Positions 36,301 through 45,406 of a stretch of DNA of 64,000 nucleotides are shown piece by piece. The stretch comes from Candidatus Binataceae bacterium. GTDB taxonomy: Bacteria > Desulfobacterota > Binatia > Binatales > Binataceae. Both the position numbers and the translations under genes were made by a program. The stretch is from contig DATJMX010000023.1 of assembly GCA_035508495.1 (NCBI GenBank), positions 1-64,000 of the forward strand, written 5' to 3'. Each line of letters starts with the position of its first letter. The first letter of the stretch is position 1. The notes under the pieces were generated by a model. It was not told the origin of the DNA and ran no database searches. It saw nothing but the letters and a program-made list of their open reading frames with translations.

Positions 36301-36722
36301 AAGATGCCGTCACCGGTGGATTGAGCGACGTAGCCCTCGTAGCGATGGACCGCGTCGATCATTAACTTGAGCGCGGGATCAACGATTGCGCGGGCTTGCT
36401 CGGGATCGAGATCCTCGATCAGCTCCATCGAGCCCTTGATATCGGCGAACAGCGCGGTGACGGTCTTGCGTTCGCCGTCCGTCGTAACATCAGTAGCGGC
36501 CACGCTCACGCGTTCGCCGGCTTCGCCGTCAGCAGTCGCCTTGTGCTGCTTTGCGGGAGTTGGCGGAGACGCCACCAGCGGCCCGCCACAATCTTGGCAG
36601 AATTTCGCGCCCGCAGGGTTTTGAAAGTTGCACTTTGCGCAGCTGCGGGCGAACGGATGTCCGCACGAAACGCAGAACTTGGCAACCGGCGGATTAACAA
36701 AATCGCAACCTGGGCAGCGCAC
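33303..36722 (-). CDS. Zinc-ribbon, class III cyclase, AAA ATPase and TPR multidomain protein
   Basis: About 1139 residues from the GTG at 36722 (GGAG 7 nt upstream). Order: two CxxC zinc ribbons (CPGC/CVSC and CAKC/CQDC, first ~50 residues); an adenylate/guanylate cyclase domain at ~95-275 with metal-binding Asp in LFADIKGSM and STGDGIF; a STAND-like ATPase with Walker A GAGVGKSR and IFEDLHWIDDE; and a long TPR-like helical C-terminus. The cyclase keeps Arg in GLAARM, but the Asn usually four residues before that Arg is Gly. A cytoplasmic signalling protein; the nucleotide product is uncertain. Confidence 0.9.
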   Translation of the reverse strand: MRCPGCDFVNPPVAKFCVSCGHPFARSCAKCNFQNPAGAKFCQDCGGPLVASPPTPAKQHKATADGEAGERVSVAATDVTTDGERKTVTALFADIKGSMELIEDLDPEQARAIVDPALKLMIDAVHRYEGYVAQSTGDGIFALFGAPMAHEDHPQRALYAALRMQEELRLYAAKLRQSGQAPIESRIGINTGEVVVRSIKTADAHTEYVPVGHSTGLAARMQALAPTGSIAITESTQKLCEGYFAFKALGPAMVKGVSGPVNVFEVTGLGPLRTRLQLSVRRGLTRFVGREPEIQAIARAAEQAKSGHGQIAAVVAGAGVGKSRLFYEFKLRHQSGWMVLEAYSVSHGKASAYLPLMELLHSYFKIVPEDDLRTRREKVNGRIVTLDRSLEDALPYLFGLLGLVEGIDPLAQMDAQIRRRRTLDAIKRILLRESTNQPLMLIFEDLHWIDDETQVLLDLVSDAIPFSRILLLVNYRPEYNHDWSNRTSYTRLRLEPLGKESADQMLTALLGESEEVAPLKRLIIEKSEGTPFFIEETIQALFEDGTLARNGHTKLTRSLNKLRIPATVQAVLASRIDRLPPAQKQLLQTLAVMGTEFSLKLASHVIGTTEEKLLPMLATLQEREFIYEQIAGGDIEYAFKHALTHDVAYNSILTERRKILHERIAASIDEVWHDHIDDHLSELAHHYGSSGNAESAIEYLTLAAKQASKRAAYDDALTLTRSALDKLSELPAGDKRDRSELRLQASLCNCIQMTRDYAARELVGPLERWRELAAKLNEQRELLGATAVARAFHCNRRELARSRELTSDLLRMAQEAGGFSANDSRLAHTFASEAAGHEAVVAGDFPTALGHYERALELFDPALRNDMNFSTTYWWSRYWWSRYWLSALLFNLGYPAKALSESGDAVRDAKTLDQPLWIAVTSMGDGSIHLECGDFRRARDLAELSIQVANDHGLTHIARVASLLRADAQCRLGKCEEGVAERNRILAQVEAEGFPAPSEFFPQYRVASLYAAGRNPHESLGRVTKAIESLAQIDDHVDAAQLYRVKGELLLKLGADRVEEAKESFRTAIEIARNQSARMHELRATMSLARILAVHERREEARAILARIYNWFTEGFDTFDLREARRLLEELTPYHAEAR
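34075..34104. repeat. 15-bp tandem duplication inside the TPR region
   Basis: Two identical adjacent copies of TAGCGGCTCCACCAG. On the coding strand they add an in-frame five-residue repeat (YWWSR twice), so replication slippage lengthened the protein without a frameshift. Confidence 0.85.
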
Positions 36723-36894
36723 CGCGATTCTCCAAACTGACGGCCAATGAAGCAAAAAGTAGACCCAGGCGGGGCGACGGATTCGAGCGAAATATTGCGC
36801 TGGTATTTTGTGCCCGGATTTCCTCGATTAGCGGCGGTGCCGCAGGGCTCGCACCGCACTTGTTCATTATAACTGCCTAGAACTGTAAAATGCT

Positions 36895-36915
36895 TTCTAT
36901 TGTTTAAACATAGAA
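36895..36915. promoter_or_regulatory. AT-rich palindrome, possible operator
   Basis: TTCTAT and ATAGAA flank the palindrome GTTTAAAC with one unpaired T, in the ~350-bp gap between the divergent cyclase and aldo-keto reductase genes. The remainder of this gap holds no gene that I can support. Confidence 0.4.
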
Positions 36916-37075
36916 TTACTCATTTTGCATCAGTCTCCATGACTCTGTGACGCATAACAATCGGGCATGGGCAGCCGGAACAGGCACCACCAGAATGTAA
37001 CTGCCTGTTTCCGTGAGTAGGCTCGCGGCGCGGATGTTACTATAGGGGCCACGCGAATCATCCGGCGAGGCGGCT

Positions 37076-37921
37076 ATGAGACAACATCGATTCGGGGCCA
37101 CGGTCTGGCAGGTTCCCGCGATTGGGCAAGGCACGTGGCAAATTGAGGGCGCGAATCGGCGCGCGGCGATCGCGGCATTGCAGCGCGGGCTCGATCTCGG
37201 GATGACCCATATCGACACCGCGGAAATGTACGGCTCGGGTGAGGCTGAGAAGATTGTGGCCGCCGCGATCGAAGGGCGACGCGACGGAGTGTTCATCGTC
37301 TCGAAGGTGCTGCCGCAACACGCGTCGAGAAGCGGCACCCTCAAGGCATGCGAGCAATCACTGCGTTATCTGAAGACCGATCACCTCGACTGCTATTTGT
37401 TGCACTGGCGCGGACGATATCCGCTCGAGGAGACAATCGCGGCTTTCGAGGCCTTGAAGCGCGACGGCAAGATCCTTTCGTGGGGTGTCAGCAACTTCGA
37501 CGTCGCCGACCTCGAGGAAGCCGCATCGATTGCCGCCGCGGAGAGCATCGCATGCAACCAGGTGCTCTATCATCTGCGCGAGCGCGCCGTCGAGCATCGC
37601 GTGCTGCCCTGGTGCGAAAAACACGGCGTCGCACTGGTCGGCTACAGCCCGTACGGACACTCCACTGCAGCGCCGAAGCCGTTGTCAAAAGATCGCGCCG
37701 TCCTGGAAGAGATCGCCGCTGCCCATGATGCAACGCCGCGCCAGGTCGCGCTCAACTTCCTGGTGCGGCGCCCGCCGCTGTTCACGATCCCCAAGGCATC
37801 GAGCATCGCGCACGTCGAGGAAAATGCCGGCGCTGGCAACTTTCAGTTAACGGAAGCCGAGCTCAAACGAATCGACGAAGCGTTTCCAAATCGGAGCCGT
37901 TCCGATCTTCCGGTGTTGTAA
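37076..37921 (+). CDS. Aldo/keto reductase
   Basis: A 281-residue AKR TIM barrel with the full catalytic tetrad: Asp47 and Tyr52 in HIDTAEMYG, Lys77 in IVSKVLP, His110 in LLHWRG. C-terminal cofactor segment IPKASSIAHVEENAGA fits NADPH binding. It reduces aldehydes or ketones in the cytoplasm; the substrate is unknown. Single gene, divergent from the cyclase and convergent with GlnN, with a hairpin between. Confidence 0.95.
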   Translation: MRQHRFGATVWQVPAIGQGTWQIEGANRRAAIAALQRGLDLGMTHIDTAEMYGSGEAEKIVAAAIEGRRDGVFIVSKVLPQHASRSGTLKACEQSLRYLKTDHLDCYLLHWRGRYPLEETIAAFEALKRDGKILSWGVSNFDVADLEEAASIAAAESIACNQVLYHLRERAVEHRVLPWCEKHGVALVGYSPYGHSTAAPKPLSKDRAVLEEIAAAHDATPRQVALNFLVRRPPLFTIPKASSIAHVEENAGAGNFQLTEAELKRIDEAFPNRSRSDLPVL

Positions 37922-37966
37922 AGCTGATGCAGCGAGCCGATGGCGCGATACGAATGCGAGGGAGGG

Positions 37967-37999
37967 TGCGGACGCGACGGGGTCGCCGCCGCGTCCGCA
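37967..37999. terminator. Bidirectional hairpin between convergent genes
   Basis: A perfect 10-bp GC-rich stem, TGCGGACGCG with CGCGTCCGCA, and a 13-nt loop lie between the stops of the aldo-keto reductase and glutamine synthetase genes. No T tract is present. Confidence 0.6.
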
Positions 38000-38035
38000 G
38001 CTTGGGTTAAGCCGCCAGGAGGCTGACGGCATGGG

Positions 38036-40222
38036 TTACTTGATGAAGAGCATCTCCTGATAGGTCGCGAGCGGCCATAAATCGTCGGCCACGATTCCTT
38101 CGAGCGTGTCCGAGGTCTTGCGCACGGCCGCCATTGCAGGCAGCACGGCCTGATTCAAATGCCTCGCGTGATCGAGCTTGGTCTTGCCGCCGCCATGCTC
38201 GGCGAGCGAGGCCTCGAGCTTCACGATACCGTCCTGCAATTCCTTCACCAGCGCAGTCATCTTGTCGAGCGTATCAGTATCGAAGACGTATCCTACGGCC
38301 TTGAGACTCGCGCAGGTCGTAGCGAGCTCGCCCTGATAGCGAATCGCCGCGGGAAAGATGATCGTCTTGGCCATCTCGATCATGGTGCGCGCTTCGAGCG
38401 AGACCGACAGACAATACTGCTCGAGGTAAACCTCCTCGCGGCTGAGCAGCTCGCGCTCGGTCAGGACGCCATACTTGGAAAACAACTCGACCGCTTCCTT
38501 GGTGCCGAGCATTGGCAGCGCCTCGACGCAGCTGCGCAGGTTCGGCAGGCCGCGTTTTTCCGCCTCCTTGTGCCATGACTCAGTGTAGCCGTCGCCATTG
38601 AAGACGACCGATCCGTGCTCGGCCAGGATTTCTTCGAGCATCTTCTGGATCGCAACGTTGAGTTGCGAAGGATCGGAGGCCGTGGCTTTTTCGAGCTTGG
38701 TCGCGATGTAATCGAGCGACTCCGCGACGATCGTATTCATCGCGACGAGTGAACCCGCGATCGATTGGCCGGAGCCGACAGCGCGGAACTCGAAACGATT
38801 GCCCGTAAACGCGAAGGGACTCGTGCGATTGCGATCACCAGCGTCCTTGGGCAGCGTCGGTAGCGAATCGACGCCGATCTTGAGGGTCTCCTTTTGCTTG
38901 GAGCTTTTCGCACCGCCCTTCGCGACCTGGTCGAAAATGTCGGCCAGCTGATCGCCCAGGAAGATCGAAATGATCGCCGGCGGCGCCTCGTTCGCGCCCA
39001 GCCGATGATCGTTGGATGCGGTTGCGACAACCGCGCGCAACAGCCCGGCCCATCGATGGACCGCACGGATCACCGCGGCGCAGAACACCAGGAACTGCGC
39101 ATTGGCATGCGGCGTATCGCCAGGGTCCAGCAGGTTGCCCTGCGTTGCGTTGCCCATCGAGTAGTTGACGTGCTTGCCCGAGCCGTTCACGCCCGCGAAC
39201 GGCTTCTCGTGCAGCAGACACGCCATCCCGTATTTTTCGGCCACCCTCTTCAGCGTGACCATCGTCAATTGCTGATGATCGGTTGCGAGGTTGGCCTGCT
39301 CGAATAGCGGCGCGAGTTCGAACTGGCCCGGCGCCACTTCGTTGTGGCGAGTCTTGGCCGGGATTCCCAGCTTGAAGAGCTCGCGCTCGGTCTCGAGCAT
39401 GAAGGCGAGCACGCGCTCCGGAATCGCGCCGAAATAATGATCCTCGAATTCCTGTCCCTTGGGCGGCGGCGCGCCGAAGAGCGTTCTCCCGCTCGCCAGC
39501 AAGTCGGGACGCGAAAAGTAGAAGTGCCGATCGATCAGAAAATACTCCTGCTCCGGTCCGGCATTCGCCACCACGGTCGCGGGATTCATATGCCCGAACA
39601 GTTTCAGAATCCGCTGCGCCTGCTTGTTGAGCGCCTGCATCGAGCGCAGGAGCGGCGTCTTCTTATCGAGCGCCTCGCCCGTCCACGAGACGAACGCGGT
39701 CGGGATGCAGAGCGTGATACCGTTGGGGTTTTCGAGGATGTACGCCGGGCTGGTGACGTCCCACGCCGTATAGCCGCGGGCTTCGAACGTCGCGCGAATT
39801 CCACCGTTGGGAAAACTCGAAGCGTCGGGCTCGCCCTGGATCAGGGTCTTGCCTGCGAACTCGGTGAGCACGCCGCCTTCGCCATCCGGGGAAAGAAAGC
39901 TGTCATGCTTTTCGGCGGTGAATCCGGTCAACGGGTAAAAGACGTGCGCATAATGAGTCGCGCCTTTTTCGATCGCCCAATCCTTCATCGACGCCGCGAC
40001 GGTGTCGGCGATCGTCGGATCGAGCGAAGCTCCGGTGTCGATCGTGTGCATCAACGATTTGTAAACCGGTTTTGGGAGCCGCTCCTTCATCACGGCCTTG
40101 CTGAAAACGTTAGTGCCGAAAAACTCGCTGGCCGGGACTTTTGCAAATGAAAGTGGTTCCGAAATCGGGTGATAGTTGGTCACGGCCTCGATGGCCTGTA
40201 AGCGACCGCTGCTTCCGCTCAA
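38036..40222 (-). CDS. glnN: Glutamine synthetase type III
   Basis: A 728-residue GSIII, the family's usual length, from a TTG start with AAGGAGG 8 nt upstream. It makes glutamine from glutamate, ammonia and ATP as a large dodecamer. Seen: [18 protein letters not shown] near the N-terminus, the catalytic-barrel segments [43 protein letters not shown] and [20 protein letters not shown], and the type III C-terminal helical extension. No PII, amt or NtrBC genes are nearby. It stands as a single gene ending in the hairpin shared with the aldo-keto reductase. Confidence 0.95.
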   Translation of the reverse strand: MSGSSGRLQAIEAVTNYHPISEPLSFAKVPASEFFGTNVFSKAVMKERLPKPVYKSLMHTIDTGASLDPTIADTVAASMKDWAIEKGATHYAHVFYPLTGFTAEKHDSFLSPDGEGGVLTEFAGKTLIQGEPDASSFPNGGIRATFEARGYTAWDVTSPAYILENPNGITLCIPTAFVSWTGEALDKKTPLLRSMQALNKQAQRILKLFGHMNPATVVANAGPEQEYFLIDRHFYFSRPDLLASGRTLFGAPPPKGQEFEDHYFGAIPERVLAFMLETERELFKLGIPAKTRHNEVAPGQFELAPLFEQANLATDHQQLTMVTLKRVAEKYGMACLLHEKPFAGVNGSGKHVNYSMGNATQGNLLDPGDTPHANAQFLVFCAAVIRAVHRWAGLLRAVVATASNDHRLGANEAPPAIISIFLGDQLADIFDQVAKGGAKSSKQKETLKIGVDSLPTLPKDAGDRNRTSPFAFTGNRFEFRAVGSGQSIAGSLVAMNTIVAESLDYIATKLEKATASDPSQLNVAIQKMLEEILAEHGSVVFNGDGYTESWHKEAEKRGLPNLRSCVEALPMLGTKEAVELFSKYGVLTERELLSREEVYLEQYCLSVSLEARTMIEMAKTIIFPAAIRYQGELATTCASLKAVGYVFDTDTLDKMTALVKELQDGIVKLEASLAEHGGGKTKLDHARHLNQAVLPAMAAVRKTSDTLEGIVADDLWPLATYQEMLFIK

Positions 40223-40444
40223 GACAATGTCCTCCTTGCGATGGAGAGGAAATAATGCGTTCGTGTTAGCGCAGACCTGCAAAGCAAAGTTCGCGCCTCA
40301 AGGGTCGATGCGAAAATCTAGCTTTTGTTGAGGCTCGACCGGATCGATTGCAGTTCGACTGCCTCAATTTCAATCATAGTGCAATTATTATGAGCAGCGG
40401 GGACGCAGCGATTTTGAGTTACGAAGCCGAGAGTAAGCGTCAGC

Positions 40445-41308
40445 TCATGAGCTCACCGCGCGCTCGGGCACGGCGGCCAATGATTGAACGATCTTCACTC
40501 CGTCGTCGGCGACTGCCGATGCAGTCACGACGATTCGGGTGACGCCTGCGTCTTCATATTGCTTCATCTGGTCGGCACTGGGACCATCGCCGCCCATCAG
40601 CAGGACTGAAAACTCGAGCTTCTCAGGATCGCGGCCGTACTCGGTCGCCATCGCCTTGATCTGCGGAATACACTCGCGCGCTTTTTCCGCGCTGAGTCCG
40701 CCGGGACACCATCCGTCGGCGTAGCGCGCAACACGCTTGAGCGCATAGCGAGGATCATGCGCACCGAGCCAGATCGGCGGAGGATTCTGCGCTGGCTTGG
40801 GACCGACCTTGACTGCAGGAAACTTCACGATCTCGCCGTCGTAGCTGACGTCGTCTTTGCTCCAGAGCAGGCGCAAGGCTTCGACCGATTCGCGCAGATG
40901 CTGCCAGCGGCGCGCGAAATCCACACCCATGATTTCAGCTTCCTCGCGAAACCATCCCGCACCAACGCCCAGGATCAGCCGGCCATTGGAGTAGTGATCG
41001 ATCGAAGCGGTGACTTTAGCCGTTTCGATCACATCGCGCTCCGGCAACAGACAAATCGCGGTGCCAATTTTGATCGTCGAGGTCGCGCTCGCCGCGATCG
41101 CAAGCGCCACGAACGGATCGATGAGGTGACCGTAGAAGTCGGGCACCTTACCGTCACGCGATCGCGGATAGCGCGTCGTATATTCCGTCGGCACCACCAG
41201 ATGCTCCGCAACAAAGAACGATTCGAAGCCAAGGTTCTCCGCCTCCCGCGCGATCGCACCAGGATTGCCCGACTTACTCGTCAGAAAGGTCAACACGCCT
41301 GTTTTCAT
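40445..41308 (-). CDS. LLM-class F420-type oxidoreductase (second copy)
   Basis: A 287-residue luciferase-like TIM barrel. Motifs: AREAENLGFESFFVAEHLVVP near 20-40, IKIGTAICLLPERDVIETAK, and NGRLILGVGAGWFREEAEIMG, typical of the Rv2161c-like F420-dependent group. FMN or F420 may be used. ATG at 41308 is preferred over an ATG ten codons earlier. It is not closely similar to the copy at 3847-4872. Single gene, divergent from an exported protein gene. Confidence 0.9.
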   Translation of the reverse strand: MKTGVLTFLTSKSGNPGAIAREAENLGFESFFVAEHLVVPTEYTTRYPRSRDGKVPDFYGHLIDPFVALAIAASATSTIKIGTAICLLPERDVIETAKVTASIDHYSNGRLILGVGAGWFREEAEIMGVDFARRWQHLRESVEALRLLWSKDDVSYDGEIVKFPAVKVGPKPAQNPPPIWLGAHDPRYALKRVARYADGWCPGGLSAEKARECIPQIKAMATEYGRDPEKLEFSVLLMGGDGPSADQMKQYEDAGVTRIVVTASAVADDGVKIVQSLAAVPERAVSS

Positions 41309-41419
41309 CGTCGTCCTCCGTGTCGATTCGATTATCAATATACATTGGAAGATCCGACTCTTGCTCGTCGAGCAAGCGTGAAGCTAGGTTGTTCCAGATT
41401 CCGCTTGATTGGAGGAGAT

Positions 41420-42052
41420 ATGCGCGGATTCACTGCAGGGATTGCCTTGCTCGCTGGCGTCGCTGCCATTGTCGCAGCACCGCTCGCAGATGCCTGCACG
41501 GGCAGTCGGGTGCTGCTGCAGGACAACTTTCAGATCATGACCACGAATTGGGGCGGCGCAAACGACAACGTCGCTCTAAAGAACGGTGCGATGACAGTCA
41601 GTCCAAGCCTGGGCGCGAACTACATCGTGTTGAACCAGGGCAACCTGTTCACCGACATGACGGCTTGCGTTGACGTGGCAATCGTACAGGGCGGTCCGCA
41701 GATGGTACACACTTTCGGTGGCATCGCGTTTTGGGCGGCTGATATCAACAATCTGTATAACTTTGTGCTGGGGCCGAGCGGCACCTACTCGATCGCGCGC
41801 TACGTCGATGGCCGCATCATCAATATCGCGGGTTTTACTGGAGATCCCGCGATCAAGGCGGGACTCAATCAGGTCAATCATTTGCGTGTCGTCACGCGCG
41901 GCAATCAGGCAACACTCTTCGTCAATGACAAGCAGATCGCCGTCATCAGTGGGCAGCCACCGCAGGGCGGAGGCGAGATTGGATTCATGGCGCTATCCGG
42001 CCCGGCGACGCGCGATGTTTACGCATTCTCGCACCTGAAGATCACGAACTGA
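41420..42052 (+). CDS. Secreted jelly-roll (DUF1080/laminin-G-like) protein
   Basis: A 210-residue exported protein with a signal peptide (about residues 1-25, ending ADACTG) and ATG preceded by GGAGGAG. The mature region has the concanavalin-like beta-sandwich pattern of DUF1080-type domains: LLQDNFQIMTTNWGGA, FGGIAFWAADINNLYNFVL, VNHLRVVTRGNQATLFVND and GEIGFMALSG. Such domains bind or cleave glycans; no catalytic residue can be assigned, so carbohydrate binding in the periplasm or outside the cell is an inference. Confidence 0.8.
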   Translation: MRGFTAGIALLAGVAAIVAAPLADACTGSRVLLQDNFQIMTTNWGGANDNVALKNGAMTVSPSLGANYIVLNQGNLFTDMTACVDVAIVQGGPQMVHTFGGIAFWAADINNLYNFVLGPSGTYSIARYVDGRIINIAGFTGDPAIKAGLNQVNHLRVVTRGNQATLFVNDKQIAVISGQPPQGGGEIGFMALSGPATRDVYAFSHLKITN

Positions 42053-42403
42053 TAGGGCGCATCGTATACTCAGTTGGTACGATCTCGCGCTCCGTAAAGA
42101 GCGCCACTCATTGTCGCGCGACTCGGCACGCTGAATCTTTGCCGCAATGATTGCATCGCTGGGCCTGGCCTGGGAATTCGTCTGTGCGATGCTATGGAAT
42201 CGCACTGGAGCGTAACTCCCCTGGTGCAGATATTACTCAGTTACATCATCTAGACAGATCGGGTGCCGTTCGCCCCTTCTCCGAAGACTCAAAGTTACAA
42301 GCTCGGGATGAGTTCAGGCGGCGAGTGGTTTGATTCGCACATGGGCTTGTATTCGAGGCGGTCGGGGAATTGATATGAGTGGTTGGTGCTCACACGAGGC
42401 TTG
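42053..42403. other. Intergenic region without recognisable genes
   Basis: About 350 bp before the MscS gene. Short frames here have no ribosome sites or domain features, and no strong hairpin was found. The MscS promoter must lie here. Confidence 0.4.
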
Positions 42404-44455
42404 ATGATGGTGATGGCAACCCGCTTTCGCATGGCCATGGAACCCGCGCGTCGCCGGTCAAGCGGTATGACTCAGCGCATACTGCTGACAGTCGGCGCCG
42501 CGCTCGCCACCTTGTTCGTCATCAGCGTCAATGTCGCTGCGGCGCCGCAAAGACCTGACTCCAGGCCTTCACCAGCTTCGTCCACGATCTTCGAGCGTCG
42601 GCCGCTCGGTTTCGACCGCCAGACGATCGAGCATCTCGAGTTCGATATTCAAAAATTGCCGACCGCAATACCCCGCCTGGCGGGATTCGCCCGACAACAG
42701 CGTGCGATGCTCGGACGCTCAGGCGCGTTGATGATGATGTTGCTGTTGGTGGCGAGCTTCTACGCCGTATTTCTACGTTCCCGACTCGCGCAACGAATCA
42801 AATCGACCTTTACTGTCTTCTACGGGCAACTGCCCGAAGCCGGAATAAAATGGTTCACGTCGCTTTCGGAGATCGTCGCGGCGTCTCTCTTGCCATTCGC
42901 GTTGTGGCTCCTGTGGGAACTTGTCAGAGCACTCACGGGCTTTGAGGGGCCTCTTTTTCTATTTGGGGGAGAGCTTCTGCTCGCGTGGACCGTTTACTCG
43001 CTGACTCTCAGCATATTCGCCGAACTGGTCAGGCGGCCCCTACTGCCAATTCCAGCGGACCAGGGGAACGAGTTATTCAAACTCTTCCGTGTGGCGCTGA
43101 TTTACGGGACTTTTGTCCATATCGCCTCGCGTACCGCCGGGATATTCGGCGCGCCTGCCGACGCCCTCGCACTGATCGACGCTTTCTTGAGTTTGTCTCT
43201 AATCGTACTCGTCGCGGCTCTTACTCTGCGCCGAAAGACGGTATTGGCGCTGTTGCCTGACGTTCCCAACATCCTCTACCGAGGATTTGTTAGAGCCTTC
43301 GCCCGCTTATATCCGGTCATCTGGATGTTCACCCTGGCGATCGCACTTGCCCAGCTTGCGGGCTTTGTGAATCTCGCCAACTTTTTGTGGGCGCGAACGT
43401 GGCTGCCCGCCGGTCTGTTCTTGTTGGGAGTCTCGATCAATCACCTATGCCAGCGCGCCCTTTACCGCTCTCTAGTGGAGCAAAACCCGGAGCGGCAAAA
43501 TGCCGCCGATCTCTATCTCTCCCTGTCGCGGCTAATTCGGTACGCGATCGCGCTCGTCACGATCGGGGCGCTTACACACCTGATTGGCGGCCTCGGTCCG
43601 GCGTACCGCGCACTCTCCCAACCGGTCCTGACACTCGGCAATCAGAATGTCTCGATCATGGTGGTCGCCAAGGCGGTGGTGATCGTCATGCTGTTCTTTT
43701 TCAGCGCGCGGCTGATTCGCGACTACTGCGAGTATCGCATCTATCCTCAGCTCAACATCGATCCCGGCGTTGCCAACGCCATCAATACTTTCATCGTGTA
43801 TGTGATTGTTGCGATCGGCGTGCTCGCCTCAGTCGAGGCTGTTGGTCTTGGTCTCGGAACCATCACGCTGTTCGCCGGAGCCTTCGGCATCGGCCTCGGT
43901 ATGGGCCTTCAATCGATGGCGAACAATCTGACCAGCGGGCTTACATTGATTTTCACTCGCGCCCTGCGCAAAGGCGATGTCGTCACGACCGGCGAGACGA
44001 TGGGCATAATCCAGGAAGTCGGCATGCGTGCGACGCGCATGAAAACTCCCGATGCGATCGAATACCTGGTGCCGAACTCCGAATTCGTCGATGACAAGCT
44101 GGTCAACTGGACAAAATCGGATCCCTTCACGCGGCTGCACGTTCCGATCGGAGTCTCCTACGAGGCCGAACCCGAGGTTGTGCGCCAGATTATGGAACGG
44201 GTCGCCGCGAACACTGCCAACGTCGAGCCCAACCCGCCGCCCGAAGTGCGTTTCGCCAACCTCGGGGATTCAAGCCTCAACTTCGAACTCCTGGTCTGGA
44301 TCAACGTCAAGCAAATCCAACCGGATCGCGTGCGCAGCGACCTTTACTTCGCGCTCTTTCAAGCCCTCAAAGAATGCGGAATCGAAATACCATTTCCGCA
44401 ACGCGATATTCGCATTCGGTCTACCGACGGCATCGCCGTCGTGAAGCGCGGCTAG
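42404..44455 (+). CDS. Mechanosensitive ion channel, MscS family (large type)
   Basis: About 683 residues. A hydrophobic leader ends near AAAPQRPD, followed by a periplasmic stretch and roughly nine to ten membrane helices. The MscS pore and vestibule follow: FAGAFGIGLGMGLQSMANNL (Gly/Ala-rich TM3), ALRKGDVVTTGETMGIIQEV and PNSEFVDDKLVNWTKSD. The C-terminal alpha/beta domain ends with PFPQRDIRIRS. A protective osmotic-shock channel of the larger KefA/YbdG-like type. Several ATG codons lie close together; 42404 or 42407 follow GAGG at a workable distance. Confidence 0.92.
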   Translation: MMVMATRFRMAMEPARRRSSGMTQRILLTVGAALATLFVISVNVAAAPQRPDSRPSPASSTIFERRPLGFDRQTIEHLEFDIQKLPTAIPRLAGFARQQRAMLGRSGALMMMLLLVASFYAVFLRSRLAQRIKSTFTVFYGQLPEAGIKWFTSLSEIVAASLLPFALWLLWELVRALTGFEGPLFLFGGELLLAWTVYSLTLSIFAELVRRPLLPIPADQGNELFKLFRVALIYGTFVHIASRTAGIFGAPADALALIDAFLSLSLIVLVAALTLRRKTVLALLPDVPNILYRGFVRAFARLYPVIWMFTLAIALAQLAGFVNLANFLWARTWLPAGLFLLGVSINHLCQRALYRSLVEQNPERQNAADLYLSLSRLIRYAIALVTIGALTHLIGGLGPAYRALSQPVLTLGNQNVSIMVVAKAVVIVMLFFFSARLIRDYCEYRIYPQLNIDPGVANAINTFIVYVIVAIGVLASVEAVGLGLGTITLFAGAFGIGLGMGLQSMANNLTSGLTLIFTRALRKGDVVTTGETMGIIQEVGMRATRMKTPDAIEYLVPNSEFVDDKLVNWTKSDPFTRLHVPIGVSYEAEPEVVRQIMERVAANTANVEPNPPPEVRFANLGDSSLNFELLVWINVKQIQPDRVRSDLYFALFQALKECGIEIPFPQRDIRIRSTDGIAVVKRG

Positions 44456-44706
44456 GAGGTTTGCTCTTCGAACTATTTAGCCCTCTGGCGATTACTTCCA
44501 ACGCTCCGGGATTTCAGGCGCCGCCGCTTTCGACTCTCGCGAGGACACGAATATTCCTTTGAATAAAGCGCGAGACGCGATTCTGGAGAGCGCTTTCGAG
44601 AACCGCACGAGTTCCCCCGACGTTGGTTGAGATATTTCGTCCTTTGAGCACAGGGGCAGTGCGGCCGCGCGATGAACCACGATATCTACATGATCCTTCG
44701 CGCTGG

Positions 44707-44886
44707 CTAACGCGCGCAGGGCGCCTCTCGCAGCACTTTCTCAGCGACACTTCCCATGAAGAAGTGCGACAACCCGCCACGGCCATGGGTGCCTAACGGC
44801 AGTCGCCTTGCCATCTCGAGTGCGACACCCGAATTCGGGTCGTTAAGCTGAATCGGAGCAAGAATCGTTGGATGACTCGATGCCAT
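44707..44886 (-). pseudogene. Universal stress protein with internal deletion
   Basis: About 59 residues. The first part is a Usp N-terminal strand (TILAPIQLNDPNSG followed by ALEMARRL), joined directly to the C-terminal ATP-binding signature (GTHGRGGLSHFFMGSVAEKV). The ~90 residues normally between them are missing, and the protein stops at EAPCAR, short of the last strand. The frame across the joint is intact, so an in-frame deletion is the simplest reading. It is unlikely to fold as a Usp. Confidence 0.7.
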
Positions 44887-45106
44887 CGTTTCTCCGTTTC
44901 GCATCACGCCGCATCAGTGCGAGCAACAAAATTTTTTGATGCTTGAATAGCAAGCGTCAGCAAGTCAGTACCTGGTGGTGAAACAGAGCGTTCGAATCGA
45001 TAGCAGGAGCAATCCACGTGCCTTGCCGACGAAATGAATTGAGTACAGCAGAGATCCCGTCGTTTTCCTGGCATGACGCGTCCTGAACCAGGAGAGACTT
45101 GCGATT

Positions 45107-45301
45107 ATGCGCTCGGATATTTTGGCGCCGGCGCCGCTGCGCCGCGATGCGGACGAAATTGTGTGCCTGGAAACACCCGATGATTTCTATGCAGTCGTCA
45201 GGTTCTATCATCATTTCGAGCTGGTTTCCGATGAGCAGGTAAAGGACCTGCTGAAGGATAACCGACGGACGGACGGACACCGGCTCGATGGAAAAGAATA
45301 A
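45107..45301 (+). pseudogene. C-terminal fragment of a phosphoribosyltransferase-like protein
   Basis: A 64-residue frame whose core (DADEIVCLETPDDFYAVVRF, then HFELVSDEQVKDLL) matches the last ~45 residues of the stress-linked phosphoribosyltransferase family (COG1926 type). The PRPP-binding domain that should precede it is absent. The ATG has AGGAGA 12 nt upstream, so a short peptide could be made. It sits head to head with the deleted Usp, a common partner of this family, so both look like remains of one stress locus. A hairpin follows. Confidence 0.6.
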
Positions 45302-45313
45302 GTGACTAATGAA

Positions 45314-45343
45314 GGAGGAACTGGAGGACGATCCAGTTCCTCC
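45314..45343. terminator. Bidirectional hairpin terminator
   Basis: A perfect 12-bp stem, GGAGGAACTGGA with TCCAGTTCCTCC, and a 6-nt loop lie between the phosphoribosyltransferase fragment and the convergent deazaflavin-type gene. No long T run follows. Confidence 0.65.
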
Positions 45344-45406
45344 GCTTGATCGCTTGAATTCAGGACGAACGACGGCGGTGCGAGCCGCGCCGATAGAACG
45401 TCCGGT

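Noticed and set aside
40757..41419. Long upstream extension of the secreted beta-sandwich protein
   Set aside because: The signal peptide begins at an internal ATG with a good ribosome site; the upstream part is antisense to the LLM gene.
44957..45280. 107-codon minus-strand frame
   Set aside because: It is antisense to the phosphoribosyltransferase fragment, which matches a known family.
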